A stretch of 64,000 nucleotides of DNA from Phyto melanocephala (Eukaryota > Arthropoda > Insecta > Diptera > Rhinophoridae): assembly GCA_941918925.1 (NCBI GenBank), contig OW799233.1, positions 130,038,833 through 130,102,832 of the forward strand, written 5' to 3'. A program made the position numbers and the translations under genes. The notes under the pieces are model-generated. The model had not been told where the DNA came from, did no database searches, and saw only the letters and a program-made list of their open reading frames with translations. Below are positions 12,170-24,476 of this stretch, piece after piece. The stretch's first letter is position 1, and every line of letters starts with the position of its first letter.

Positions 12170-14330
12170 TGCATCTTTAGTTAGACGCTCAAGGCCTTGA
12201 ATGGACATTATGTAAAATCTAGGCTAGTTGAAAAGTGCACGGATCATGAACCCCTTCGATGTCAGATTGTATTGGGTACCAGGTAGGGTGATCGACTCGG
12301 TTTTACAACCGGTGGAAAACCCGGTTTTTTACTCTTTTAACCGGCGGTTTTTTGCAAATGTTAATTTTTCGAATATCGAATACAACGGTATTTTTACTCA
12401 CGGAAACCGGGTTTTTTCATTTTTAGTTTTATTTCATTTCTCTTTGCAACCAAACGTACCATACTATATTTATTACTCCAAAAAATTTAAAAAATCAGAA
12501 AATTTATTAAATACTCTTTCATAATATTGCAAGAAATTTATTTGTTGTTTCAAAAACAAATGTAAAATAAAAAAATAATTAGGGTTAAATATTATTTATT
12601 TTAAATGGAAAGCAGGTATTTTATACGATGTTGTGCTTAATTAATTAGCTGTGATAATCAGCTGTTCAGTTAAGTTTTTTGACCAAGTTATTGTACTTTG
12701 TAATACTTTTTTATCTCATTTTCGATTTCATAATATTTTGCTTCTACAAAATCTAGCAACTTGTACTAAAGACTACCCATAGCTTAACTAATATATCTGA
12801 TAACATATGACTTGTATACTAAAATAGTTTGTCGTACAAAGGGTCATTATTACAACTTGCCTATAAAGTTTATGTTAATAAAAGGTAACTTTGACTACCG
12901 TGAGCAGTGAAGTGACTTTTTAATATTTTTCATTATTACAACCTCCCTGTAACAAAGTTTTTTGTTTAAATATGGCAGTACCAGAGCAAATACCGATTAC
13001 TTTTAACAAAGTAATTTAGTTCTTAAAAAATGTAGTGGCAACAATGTAAATTTATACATTTTATTTACAAAACGAAATAACATTTTTGATGATTTATTTA
13101 CTGTTTTGTCTCACTAATTTTAGAAAATTAAAACTTAAAATAAAAAATGAAAAAGGTCGGAGTAGAAAAAAAATATAAGTCACAATTTAGTTGCCATATT
13201 TTGTTTCATGTAGAGAAACAATGGCATTTTTAAATGTATAAACTTAACCTTAAAAGTTAAAGGTAATTGAAGCATAAACTTAACTTTTCGGTCACTTTTA
13301 GGTAAAAAGTGTCTGTCCTTTAACATCTTTATTTTAAATAACGGAATTTTATAATAATGTTATTGAATGTGTGTCAACTTAAAACGCAATTAAACCATAG
13401 AACAAACTTGTTAATACCTATATATGTATCAAGGGTATAAGAAAAAATTATATTTTATGTATTCGACCGGTTAACCGGTTTTTTCTAAATTAAAAAAAAA
13501 ACGTTTTTTTTTTTAATTCTAAATTTCAAACTATTTGAAAAACGGTTTCTAAAAAATGTCGAATAATCGATCACCCTAGTACCAGGGCACAATGGAATCG
13601 TCGGCAATAAGATTGCTGACGAACTTGCGCGCAGTAGATCGGCACTGGTTTCGACGAGCGAAGCAGGCATGGTGAGGCCTCCGATACCTTAATATTTTGG
13701 GCGTATTAGGACGTGGGTATTTGACAGGGCCAAGAGGGCGTGAAGGGACAGAAGAGACTACAGAGGGTCAAGGGCTTTATGGCCCAAGTTGAACTCAGCG
13801 GACTCTACGTTACTTCTGGGCCTAGTAAGGGTGTGTCTGAGGGCCACTATTGAGGTTTTAGCAGGGCACTGTCCTGTGAGAGCTAGGATTAGGATGGGAT
13901 CGCGGAATCCGGATTATTGTAGGATATGTGAGGATGAGGAGGAGCTGGAAACTGTGGAACATATTGTCTGTCACTGTTCGAGGCTACAGAATCACAGGCT
14001 AAAGTGATTAGGTAGACGATTCCACGATGAGTTGGGTGATGTTTCGGAGTGCAAACTGGGGAATATTATCGGATTCATCATGGGGGTCAGGTGGCTGGTG
14101 AACTTGCAGTGGGGCTTGTAGAGAATCTGTATTTCTTTCTTCTATTCTATTTTCTACCAACTATCTCTTATTTTCATTTATTATATCTTTGGCAACCCTT
14201 TTTCTCTTCTTCTCTTTTTCTAATCGATATTCTATCTTTTTTGTAAAAAGGGAAACACAATGGACCATAATGGTCTTCAAGTGTGGGTGTTAGAGCCGAA
14301 TCCTGCTTCCTGCATCCCCCTTTCCTACCT
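12170..14330 (+). pseudogene. Decayed LINE 3' region (RNase H and zinc knuckle), split by a hAT
   Basis: Fragments of the C-terminal part of an I/R1/LOA-type LINE ORF2. Just left of the nested hAT the frame gives DVRLYWVPG. Just right of it, after the duplicated GTACCAGG, come GIVGNKIADELARSRSAL and AGMVRPP, which together are the end of an RNase H domain. Then come VLAGHCPVRAR and a CRICEDEEELETVEH...CHC motif typical of the LINE C-terminus. Stops and frameshifts interrupt it (for example near 13690 and 14005). The downstream untranslated part is vague, so the boundaries are approximate. Confidence 0.7.
12284..13578. mobile_element. hAT-like TIR element B
   Basis: 1295 bp with perfect 12-bp ends TAGGGTGATCGA / TCGATCACCCTA and the exact 8-bp target duplication GTACCAGG (12276-12283 and 13579-13586). 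It is the same family as element A but inverted, and has the CCGGTT-rich subterminal blocks. It interrupts the RNase H remnant of the surrounding LINE. No transposase frame is present; the 98-residue frame crossing its left end is chimeric and meaningless. Confidence 0.85.
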
Positions 14331-14904
14331 ATTTATTTTGGACTGACTTCATATCTTTAACTTTGCGTTCCAACACAAATGGTAAACACAAAATTATTAT
14401 TTTAACAATACTTATTAATTGTTAATTGTTGTTATTTATTGTTGAGCGAGATAATTTATTTCCATATTTTATTCTTTAGTGCTGTTTTTAAATTCTAAGA
14501 TTTGTTAATAAATTGCTTCAACAAATTCCCATTTTATTAATTAATGTTAAACTGTTCCCATTATGTGTGTGTGTGCTGGTGTGAGAGAATGTGTACGTAT
14601 ATCCTTAATTGTTTTATTATGTTTTAGGGATTTTAACACTACCATACAAACATACTTTTCATATAAGCCGACCTTGTTGTTATAGGAATTTTTAAATGAG
14701 TTAGTGTAGAAATGAAGAGTATGATAATTTGTAATAATTAAGGGTAAAGTGTTTGACAAAGGAGTGTCATGAAAAGTAAGTGAATGGGAGTTATCTGACT
14801 TTCTCTAATGATTTGACACTTGAACATGCACACAAACACGAAAAGGCATAATGTAAAGCATGTACAAGTATATAAAGGATTAACGGTTTCAATAACAACA
14901 ATTA
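14331..14904. other. AT-rich intergenic, nothing recognised
   Basis: No conserved frame or repeat boundary is seen. A short (GT)n tract lies at about 14565-14575. Confidence 0.5.
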
Positions 14905-15689
14905 ATAGTGCTATATTCGGCCGTGCTGCATCTGATAATAGCCTTCACCATTATGTACATAAGTATTATCGCACATCATAGCTTAACCTAGATTTCATGT
15001 TATATGTCTTTATTATTTTCGACGCCATCCATGATTTTGAATTTTTACATAGTTAACTGTATTCTATTCAAGCTCTTTCCTTTTGTAGTGGCGGCCATCA
15101 TGAATTTTATTTTTTTATAGTGCCTTATATTGCGCTAATTAAGTCCTTTCATATAATACCAATATTGACTCTCTTGGTTGTCTAGAAGTTGAAAAAATTG
15201 GTTTTCGTTTGTAAATTTTAGAAATATATATTTTGCAAAAATATATTTTACCGATTAAAGCCCGATTTATTCGAAATTTTTCACGAACATCTTATGAGCC
15301 ATATTTTATCTACAAATAGTAACACAGGTACTTGTAAACTATTTTATGGCTGAAAGATTTTAATTTTGGTGGTAAAAATATGGGAAAAAACAGACACAGT
15401 CACGTTTTTTGCTCAAATCTCGGAAAGTTATAGGGCGATTTTGCTGAATTTCAATAGCAATTGATCCCTGCATATTTGCAAAAGATTGATACCATACACA
15501 GGTCTGAGGAACATGTGGTTGCTACTTAAAATTCACACGGGCAGACGGACAGACGGACATACGGATATACATAGTTTTATCGACTCCTCTATTCATAAGC
15601 TTTCAGAAAATATATACTTTATGGTGTCGAAAATGAAACGGAATTACAAAGCTATATATAACATTTTACACTTTCGTGTAAAGGGTATA
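14905..15689 (-). repeat. mini-me-like repeat R3, reverse orientation
   Basis: Reads from the 3' tail (GTGCTATATTCGGCCGTGC at 14909) to the head (GACGGACAGACGGACATACGG near 15543, then the CATAAAGTATATA block in reverse and the TATACCCTTTAC end at about 15689). The central part (CGCCATCCATGATTTTGAAT, GGCGGCCATCATGAAT) matches 23105-23849 and 37015-37260, defining a longer variant with a different interior from R2. Confidence 0.65.
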
Positions 15690-17159
15690 ATTAGACTTTC
15701 CGAATGGATGGCAGTGAATCTTAAAAAATATAAAATGTCAGATTATTTTTTCTTGTATTACTTAAATATTTTGACTTAAAATTTAATTTTTAATATTTTA
15801 TTTAACTGGAAACCCCATTAAGACTTAATTAAAAAATCATTTTTTTTTATACCCTACACACGACAGTGTTGTGTTGCTCATTTTTAATTCCTTTTTATGC
15901 TCCTTGCATCCAGATTTGTTAAATAAATAAGTTATTTTTTAATTTTTATGCAAATATAAATATAAACAGTTTTTATTTATAAACTTTTAATGCTAACCAC
16001 TTTCTGTAGTGATATTATGACCAAATATGAATTTTTTTAAATTAAAACTGTTTTATTTAAAAAAGGAACAAAAAAAACAGGAGAAGAAATGACCAAAATC
16101 AATTGTTTGTTGAATATTTAATGTCATTTTGTTGTGTCATTATTACTGCTTCTGTTGTTGTTTTAGTTGTTATTATTCGTTTGATATTTCAATTTGAATA
16201 TGTTGTCGACCGGTCGCTTCTCAATCCCGGCGCATTCATTCATTTAGTGACCCAATGAGCAACCAGTGTATTGTGGTATTGCATTTTTTCCTTGTTTATT
16301 CATTTTTTGTCTTTCACTATTCATTTATTGTCGCAGTGTCCTTTTTATGTGTTGCAATTCAACTGTTTTCTGTGGTTCAACAACTTATTTAATATTGCCA
16401 GCGACAGTTGCTATATTTCCTTTTAGTTGTTGCTGGATATGTTTCTTTTCTTAAAAAAAAAAAAAGAAAAGCAACCACAAATATTGTGAGAAAAACAATT
16501 GTGACAATAAAGTTGTAAAAATATCGGTTGGATTTAAGAGAACAGCTTTTATTCAAAATTACTTTTTCCTCTCTGCTGCTGGTAAACATCTTTTTTTTTA
16601 CTTTTATATATATTTTTGCAGTCAGAAATTTATATAAGTTTTATTTAAACACTAGGATGATTACCGAGGTTTATTATTATGGTATGTGCATTATGGCAAC
16701 AAATGCCACAATGCAAAAACAACAGGTATACATTTCCTATAAATATGAAACATTTTTTTGTTTCTTTAATTTTAATTTTTTTTTTTAATTTCAAAATGAA
16801 AACTTTATGTTTTGTGTTTGTTAAAACGTTGTAAACCAACTGCTTATTTTAATTGTAGATTAACAATAAAAGTTATTTTAAAAAAACTAGGCACCTGACG
16901 GACAATTCTGGTCCGCATCACAACACAAAACAAGAAGAATAGTCTAGTTACCATAAAGGTGGTTAACACGAATTCTGACAGACATGTCTGATAGATATTT
17001 GATAAGAAAGACATGGGAAATTCTTATGGTCCAAGCAAAACGCACGATGTTAGTTGTTGATAAAACAAAAAGTTTTCAGAGAATTATCTTAATATTTTTT
17101 TATTATAATAGAAGGATCTATGACAATTATGTGTGAAATTGAATTAAATTAAATTAAAT
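15690..17159. other. Intergenic, no gene seen
   Basis: Low-complexity AT-rich DNA. Short frames at 16266-16839 on both strands overlap one another and are T- or A-rich without domains. From about 16970 repeated GACAGACATGTCTG-like blocks begin; they recur inverted near 17610 and may be degenerate ends of the element holding the mariner relic at 17160. Confidence 0.45.
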
Positions 17160-17405
17160 TAATTGAGGTTTAATATCTTTCGTGTGCCGAGTTATCTCAT
17201 CCATTAGCTCTTGAATTGTTCATGGCTTATTGACGTACACGGTGTCAAATCACAGGATTGTGAAGCCAATTAACATCGCCACGAGGTGGGATAATACGAC
17301 CATTGAATTTCTCGTGCAAACGAGCCATTGTCGACTGTGTGGCCTCAATTTCTGAACACAAAAAAGTTCGTTATCATCTCTCGATTGTGAACACCATTCA
17401 CAGTA
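17160..17405 (-). pseudogene. Mariner-type transposase relic
   Basis: The reverse strand reads through GRIIPPRGDVNWLHNP then a stop, resembling the GRIISRRGDVNWPPRSCDLTPL region of mariner transposases. TIQELMDE-like residues follow in shifted frames. Several stops and frameshifts make it non-functional. Confidence 0.55.
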
Positions 17406-20011
17406 ACTGTTAATAGTAAAAATTCAGAATAATTTTGTTAATTTATTTTTTTCCGTAAGAGTATATCGCGACATTGAAAAAAAATTCAGCATCAAAACGT
17501 CAATTTCCAAACATTTTTTAGTTACGTTATATTAGGCTATTGGGGCAATTCCTCTGACATATCCTTACGAAATCAGTTAGAAATCTATCAGACATATCGT
17601 ACATAAAATTTTCCAGACATGTCTGCAGAAATCCATACGAATTATCCGTAAAAAAAAAAATGTGTCAGACTTGCCTAATTTAGACATTGTCGTACTATTT
17701 TGCAGGCATTTTTTAATAAAAATTTCTTTAATTTTGTTTTAAAAATCTCTTGTGTTTAAGGTTTTCGTTTTATAAAAATTCTTAGACAAGTTAATGAATG
17801 ACTCATAAGACATTTCCACTTCAAAAGATTTACTTTCATACAAAATTTTGTTTATTTAAATAAAAATATTTTGCCTATTAAAAATTTTCTATTATTGGAA
17901 ATTTCCAATAAATTTTAATTTCCTATAAAATATTTAATAAATTTTAGAATTATAAGCCCTTAATAATTTTCATAAATAAGGCAGTAAATTTTAGTTTATA
18001 TAAGGCTTTAACAATTGCTTTCTTTTCTATACATACAACTGTTTTAATGGGGACGAACTTAATTGTATAGACTTGCAGCTAATACACGCCATGTTTTTTA
18101 CATCTGGCTTGTCAAATTCCACAATGCTAAGTACGAACATGTCGTGTGTTACCTTTTAAACATTACTTCTGTAAAAAACATGTGTTGAGACATCTGACAA
18201 AATTTTAATTTGAGCGCGCTCTATTTTCTTCTGTCAAAACATCTGACAACAGCCGTTGGCAAAAATCTCTGCTGCTGGAAAGCAGCCAGCGACGGTTGTC
18301 TGTAAAAGTACAATTTTGACAGACATGCAGATTTCCATATGTCTTACAAATATTAAAGTCAGATGCAAATGTATTAGATGCTTAAGCATTTTTTTGCTTT
18401 TAATGATAACAGTTTTAATGGCGGTCAGCTTAATTTGTTAGTCTTTTTTACATGTAATAAATACACCTATAGGGTTTAATTTTTACCAGAGTTGTATATA
18501 AGCCGATAATTTACTCCTAAAATACAGTTTTGAAGTATTGGGTAACTACCTTTTAGTATTAAGTACCAAAAAAAGAACAATTACTTGATATGCAGTACCT
18601 AATATTTTTCCAGCTCTACTATACACTAAAGCAAAATGTCAAATCTGAAACAAAATGATAGATTAAATATTTGTTCCCTACCAAAACAATGCAAATTATG
18701 ATTAAGAGTAAATTCCTATTGTTATGACACATTACAGAACGATATCTTCTATATGTACTCAGGCTTGACATTGCCTCATAATTATATTTAAGTCTGAATA
18801 ATGTAATGCTGGTAAAAATTCTGCGCGACCGATTCAACATGTTTTTTACTACAACGATAATATTATTAAATAAATGTATACAATTTTTAATATTTGTGAT
18901 AAATTTTAGTTTTTTCAAAATTTTTGATAAATTATTTTAAACATATTTTCAGTGGTTTCCTATTTACATTAACAACCTTAATTGAAAATTCACAAATCTA
19001 AAACACAAATCTGAACAAAATGATAATAAATTTTGACACATTTCTAAATAATTTTCTTAAAAAATTTGCCATAAATTCCATTTAACTAAGCGTTTGACCA
19101 TTTTTGCTATTTCTGGCTAAACAAACAAAAGCGTTTTGTCTACTTACCAAACCCCCCCCCCCCCCCCCCACTCAAAAAGATATCTTTAAGATAAAATTAA
19201 AGAACTATTTTTGAAATTTAAATGAGATTATAATCCCCTATAAACACTCAACAGTCTATAAAATTAATTAAGTTTATTATACTTAAGAAAAACTGAAAGT
19301 AACTTAAATAAAAATACCAAGAAAAATCAGAGAACACAACTCAATTAATTTTTTTTTTTTTTTATTTTTTATTAACAAACATTTTATTACCACAGTAAGT
19401 TCCATTTACATCAGACAAAAAACAACAAAAACATTAACAAGAACTTGTTTAAGAGCTTGAAAGAGTAAAATGAAGGACAACAATTAATCAACTCAGTGTT
19501 AAATATGGGTTATGAAAGTATGTTAGAAAAACACATCCACACACACACACACACATTTACATAAATCCTTATTTCTATCAGTCTTATTCCCATTATTTTT
19601 TGCTTATTTGTTTAAATATTTTGCATGCCATTCTGGGAAGCCATTATTTAATCTTTTATTGTTGTTGTTGTTGTTATTTTGATAAATATTTATCACCATA
19701 AAAATGGCCCCAACTAAAAGTAAAAACGAAATAAGGCAGCCGTTTGATTTAAACTAAAAAAAAAAAACAAAAAATATTTTTTTGTAAGTCACCATCATCA
19801 ATTAGTATGTATGTGGATGGTTTGGTCCAATATGGAAATGTTATTATCAAAATATTACAAAATGTTGATTTATAGAAAGTAAAATCTGTCATGACAATGT
19901 ATTATCAACCCTTGTCAAAAATTGTACACACATACATTACCACACATTGACATGCAAGATACAATTCATATCTTGGCCATGAATATGAATTTTTTATACA
20001 CACATATAATA
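17406..20011. other. Intergenic with simple repeats
   Basis: No gene is supported. There are two related blocks around ACAGTTTTAATGGCGG/ACTGTTTTAATGGGG (18035-18065 and 18410-18440), an 18-C homopolymer at 19152-19169, a (CA)n tract near 19540-19555 and a (GTT)n run near 19660. Confidence 0.45.
19152..19169. repeat. Poly-C homopolymer
   Basis: Eighteen consecutive C in otherwise AT-rich DNA. The length may be affected by sequencing or assembly. Confidence 0.8.
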
Positions 20012-20626
20012 CTAGCCAAACCCGGCGCGCGTTGCTACGCCCCTTAATGAATCGAAATGCATTTCAGAAGAATCGGGCCAGTGCAAAAATTATCAAAATT
20101 ATAATTGTTTTTAGAGGCGTGTCCCTGCCCACTTTTCTAATCACGAAATTGTAAAGTCATAACAGCTCAATATGTGTGCAAAGTTTCAGAATAATCGGTC
20201 CAGTGCAAGTACCTCAAAATGATACCTATTTCTTATGGGCGTGGCACTGCCCACTTTTCTAATCACGAAATTATTAAGTCATGACAGCTCGATATGTGTG
20301 CAAAGTTTCAGAAAAATCGCTCTGGTGCAAGTACCTCAAAATTATAACCTTTTTTTATGGGCGTGGCCCTGCCCACTTTTCTAATCACGAAATTATATGG
20401 TTATGACAGCTTAGTATGTGTGCAAAGTTTCAGAAAAATCGGTCCAGTGCAAGTACCTCAAAATTAAAAATTTTTTAGGGGCGTGGCCCCGCCCACTTTT
20501 TTCACCCATAAACACTCCCTGGTATGTGTACAACAACTTGCCAAAGTTTGAGTCCGATCGGTTTTACAGTTTCGGAGTCTATAGCTAACACACACACACA
20601 CAGAGTTTCACTTTTATATATATAGA
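20012..20626 (-). mobile_element. Helitron H4 (reverse), four-unit array
   Basis: In reverse complement it starts TCTATATATATAAAAGTG after an A and ends GCGCGCCGGGTTTGGCTAG before a T, identical in type to H2 and H3. It holds about four palindrome-bearing units of about 120 bp instead of six. Confidence 0.85.
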
Positions 20627-20903
20627 TGTATACGTATATGTACATGTACATACCTACATATATGTATGTCAGTATGTATGTAATATAGTCAAAAAGTTAT
20701 ATCCCAAAACGAATATGTAGTTACAATTTTATGAAAATAAAATCAGATCCATACCGACATCATAAACACTTAATCAATTAAAAGTTCTTCAATAAAACTT
20801 AAATTTTTATATTGAATAACTAATTCTCAATTTATAGACAATTTCGAAATTTCTATAGAGATTGCTTAATAAATTCCATATCTACATACAATATGTAGAA
20901 ATA

Positions 20904-21459
20904 AAGGGTCCGCCAATTTTTTTTTTTTTTTTTTGAAAATGCTATAAAAAAAAGTGTAGCTTCGGCTGTGTGGCACGTAGCGCCGTCCTGTTGAAACCAA
21001 ATGTTGCCAATATCCTCCTCTTCAATTTTTGTGAACAAAAATTCGTTCAACATGGCCCGATAACGATCGCCATTGACTACGGTCACTCCTTGCTCATTTT
21101 CGAAGAAAAATTACCCAATTATGCCTCTGGACCAAAATCCGCACCAAGCAGTGACTCGTTTTGGGTGTATCGGCTTTTCAATGTATGCGTGCGGGTTTTC
21201 TGTGCCCCAAATGCGACAAGTTTGCTTGTTAACATACCCGCCAAGATCAAAATGAGCTTCATCTAAAAAGATGATTTTTTTGGCAAAACCGGCCAAAGTA
21301 ATGTCACAATATTTCCCAGCGTTGTTCAAGCGTATACACAATCGTATTCGTTCAGCGGAAGGATAAAACTAATTATCTGTCAAATCAGATATGAGCTAAG
21401 TGTTACCATTCAGGAAATAAGCACTAGTTGAAAAAAAAAACGTTAGATGGCGGAACCTT
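20904..21459 (-). mobile_element. Internally deleted mariner-type element, copy 1
   Basis: 556 bp with ends AAGGGTCCGCCA / TGGCGGAACCTT and flanking TA. On the minus strand it encodes the middle of a transposase. First come RLNNAGKYCDITLAGFAKK and IIFLDEAHFDLGGYVNKQ (first catalytic Asp), then, after one frameshift near 21090-21110, NGDRYRAMLNEFLFTKI and GNIWFQQDGATCHTAEATL (second catalytic Asp). It stops immediately after that block and runs into the terminal repeat, so the third catalytic region is deleted. Non-autonomous. Confidence 0.8.
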
Positions 21460-22029
21460 TAGTTTAATATAATTGCTTGTTAATTTCCTATTTACAGCAA
21501 ATACTTAACAAATTCTTTACCGAATAAACCGAGACATAAAACTTATTACAAAAAATGTCAAGCACAATTTTTTGTCTTGTCAGACATTTTAAATAAAATC
21601 TTAATTTAAAAAATTATATAAGATTTTTTTTGTTTTTATAGAAATTACTGATAAATTTTCTTTTTATAGGAAATTGTTCTAACGGTTACAAACTCACCAA
21701 CATTTTTTAATAAGCCTTAATGTTTTTGGTGTCATGTACATATGTATGTAGGAAATCGAAAAAAGTTAAATACAAACAAATTCACAATTTTGCCTTAAAG
21801 AAAGTATGTAACAAATATTTTTATTTATGGATTTTGCACATCTACATACATTTGTATGTATTTTCGTTTACAAAGTCGCTTTCAGCTTACTTCCAAAAAG
21901 ATTAACAGTAAAGCTAGGATAACAAGCGAAAAAACTACTATCCTAAAGGCAAAGATAGAGTAACAAAGAAAAAAGTATCATAAATTTAAGATTCGAAAAG
22001 TCCTCTAAATATTGACAAATCTATTATTA

Positions 22030-22330
22030 GACAAGTAAGAATGCTATATTCGGCGTTGTTAAATCTGATAATACTTTTAACCATCATGTCGTCAAATGTA
22101 TTTACAAAAGCCCTAAATTACAAAAACATCCAAATCGACTTTTTGATTGTTTATAATGCACCGTATTAAAATATATGTTCTAGAAAAATTGTACACTGCT
22201 TTAATTAAAAGTAATATTCTTACCAACCAAATTTTAAAAGCCCTTAGAGCAGGCTCAGAAATGTCTAAAACAAAAATTTAACTTACGCCTTTTTAAAAGA
22301 AAAGGAAACAGTTTAATGATCTCAAGGTAT
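22030..22330 (-). repeat. mini-me-like tail relic
   Basis: ACAAGTAAGAATGCTATATTCGGC at the left end matches the reverse tail of the R family. The following 250 bp are diverged, and the right boundary is uncertain. Confidence 0.4.
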
Positions 22331-22540
22331 TTCTACCAAACTATTGTTAAGATTTTTATTCTTATTTACCACATGAAAATAAGTAATATCCTTGTAGATA
22401 AAATTGGAATACTTTGTCCATTGCAGCTGAAATGAAAAAGTTATAACATGGTTCTATGTAATGTAGTAATGGACCATGTCCATTTTTAAACAAGAGTTTG
22501 TTGTTAAGCGACAAGTTTTCATATTTTAACGATTGTATTA

Positions 22541-22618
22541 GCGTCGTTCATAAATTATTGTTTTCTATATGACACATAAAGTATATACCTATAGAACACA
22601 ATAATTTACGAACGACGT
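22541..22618. repeat. Near-perfect long hairpin
   Basis: Arms 22541-22568 and 22591-22618 are inverted copies matching at 25 of 28 positions (core CGTCGTTC...AATTATTGT), separated by a 22-nt loop. It could be a very short MITE or foldback. No TSD was resolved. Confidence 0.7.
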
Positions 22619-23104
22619 TGTGTTGTCAAAAACTGTATAATAAACGTTTAGATACTCCATCGAACAGTGACAAAGTGACTTTGACTTTGAGCCTACTCCT
22701 GAGTAATGCAAAGTTGGGTTATATGGTCCAGACCTAGGACATTGCAATGACCATGATTTCTCCACATATTTGGATGATATTAGTACCAGTCCTAGTCTAT
22801 TATACATGCGTGTTTTTTTTTATAAACAAAATTTGCTCTTATTAAACTTTTGTTTGTTGATTACATTTTATGTTTTTTAGGTAAAGATAAAATAAAATTT
22901 AAGTAAAAACTATAAATTTTAATTAATTACCAAAACCGTTTTTTAACTGATGTACGACCTTTTCGGCACCAGAAAAAAAATCCATAAAAGTGTAAGTTTC
23001 ACATCTCTGAAAATAATAATAAAAAAAACTGTATATTTTTCTTCAAATGGTAAATTTTTCATATTAGAAACTTTTTTGCTTCAACTGTAAAATTTTTTCA
23101 ATGT

Positions 23105-23849
23105 AACTTAGGCCTTTATTGAAACTATATGACGATACACATAAGAATATTAACCACATTGTAGCTAAGCCTAGTTTTAAGATAAATTGTTATACGCCAT
23201 TTTATTTTATCATTTCCGAAGCCATCGATAATTTTGAATCTAACAGAGTTAATTGTGTTCTACTAGTTAAGCTCTTTCATTTGATACCCATTAAAATGGA
23301 GTAATGTAATGGAGTACAAAGCCGTAATTACTATATTTCACCGTTATTTCCGCCATTTTATATTAGACGCTATCTTGAATATTCATTTTTTCAAAAATTA
23401 CTGTATTTTACTGGTAAAGCCCCTTCTATTGATACCCACTTGCTCCTCTCTGTGTCCAGAAGCTAAAAAAAACGAATTGCGTTTATAAATTTTAGCAAAA
23501 ACACAGAACCATTCGTACTTTTATTCTTATATCTCAGTTTCAAACCGATTTTTGAGTTTTTCTCGGCAAAAGCTTTTGAGACTACGGTTTTTATTTTTGA
23601 GTTTTAAGCAGGTCCAAAGATTAATCATATCAGAGTCTTAGTTATATTATGTGAAAATTTCAAGAAGATTGGTCCAGCAGTCTGGCCTTCCTAAAGAGCG
23701 TGAAAAAAGGCGTGGCGTTGAGGGGTATGAAGAATAGATGTTGACCGATTCTTAGACCTACCCGATATGCACATAAGATTTTATAAAAATATGTTGAGCC
23801 ATTTTGAAGGAGATTAATCACAGACACTGCGACACTAGAATTTTATATG
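23105..23849 (-). repeat. Interior of mini-me-like long variant
   Basis: Shares GACGATACACATAAG, TAGCTAAGCCTAGTTTT and GCCATCGATAATTTTGAAT type blocks with 14960-15200 and 37060-37160. A mariner-type element begins at its right end (23850). Confidence 0.5.
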
Positions 23850-24296
23850 AAGGGTCCGCCATCTAACGTTTTTTTTTTTCAACTAGTGCTTATTTCCTGA
23901 ATGGTAACACTTAAATCATATCTGATTTGACAGATAATTAGTTTTATCCTTCCGCTGAACGAATATGATTGTGTATACGCTTGAACAACGCTGAGAAATA
24001 TTGTGACATTACTTTGGCCGATTTTGCCAAAAAAAAAAATCATCTTTTCAGATGAAGCTCATTTTGATCTTGGCGGGTATGTAAACAAGCAAAATTGTCG
24101 CATTTGGGGCACAGAAAACCCACACGCATACATTGAAAAGCCGATACACCCAAAACGAGTCACTGTTTGGTGCGGATTTTGGTCCAGAGGCATAATTGGG
24201 CCATTTTTCTTCGAAAATGAGCAAGCAGTGGACGTGGTCAATGGCGATCGTTATCGGGCCATGTTGAACGAATTTTTGTTTACAAAAATTATGAAA
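23850..24296 (+). pseudogene. Mariner-type element, copy 2, 3'-truncated
   Basis: Starts with the same AAGGGTCCGCCATCTAACG end as the element at 20904-21459, in the opposite orientation. From 24003 it carries IIFSDEAHFDLGGYVNKQNC, PHAYIEKPIHPKRVTVWCGF and NGDRYRAMLNEFLFTKI in one frame. Homology stops at about 24296 before the second catalytic Asp, and the 3' inverted repeat is missing. The upstream coding part contains stops. Confidence 0.75.
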
Positions 24297-24476
24297 AGTA
24301 ATATAATTGATACGATACAAACTTTTAGAACTCCAAATATGGTATTAAAATCGGCTGATTAGCCATTGCAATGAGCCTTAATCAGCCGAAAAAATCAATT
24401 TTGATGCAAGCCCTTTCTTTTGTAAATTGCACAGAATGTTCTGCTATTATTCACAGTGTATTTATGTGGTCGACAC
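24297..24476. other. Unassigned flank of hAT element C
   Basis: Probably an older repeat split by element C. The segment right of element C (25457-25540) reads VDTRTFGSKANID, stop, DHFF in one plus frame, which resembles the DVRTFRG.NIDSDH region of LINE endonucleases. This is weak evidence. Confidence 0.3.

Noticed and set aside
12228..12524. 98-residue frame beginning MKSARIMNPFDV
   Set aside because: Chimera of the LINE relic and the hAT element end.
22589..22807. 72-residue minus frame with Cys-rich look
   Set aside because: No homology recognised and it overlaps the right arm of the hairpin; too short to support alone.
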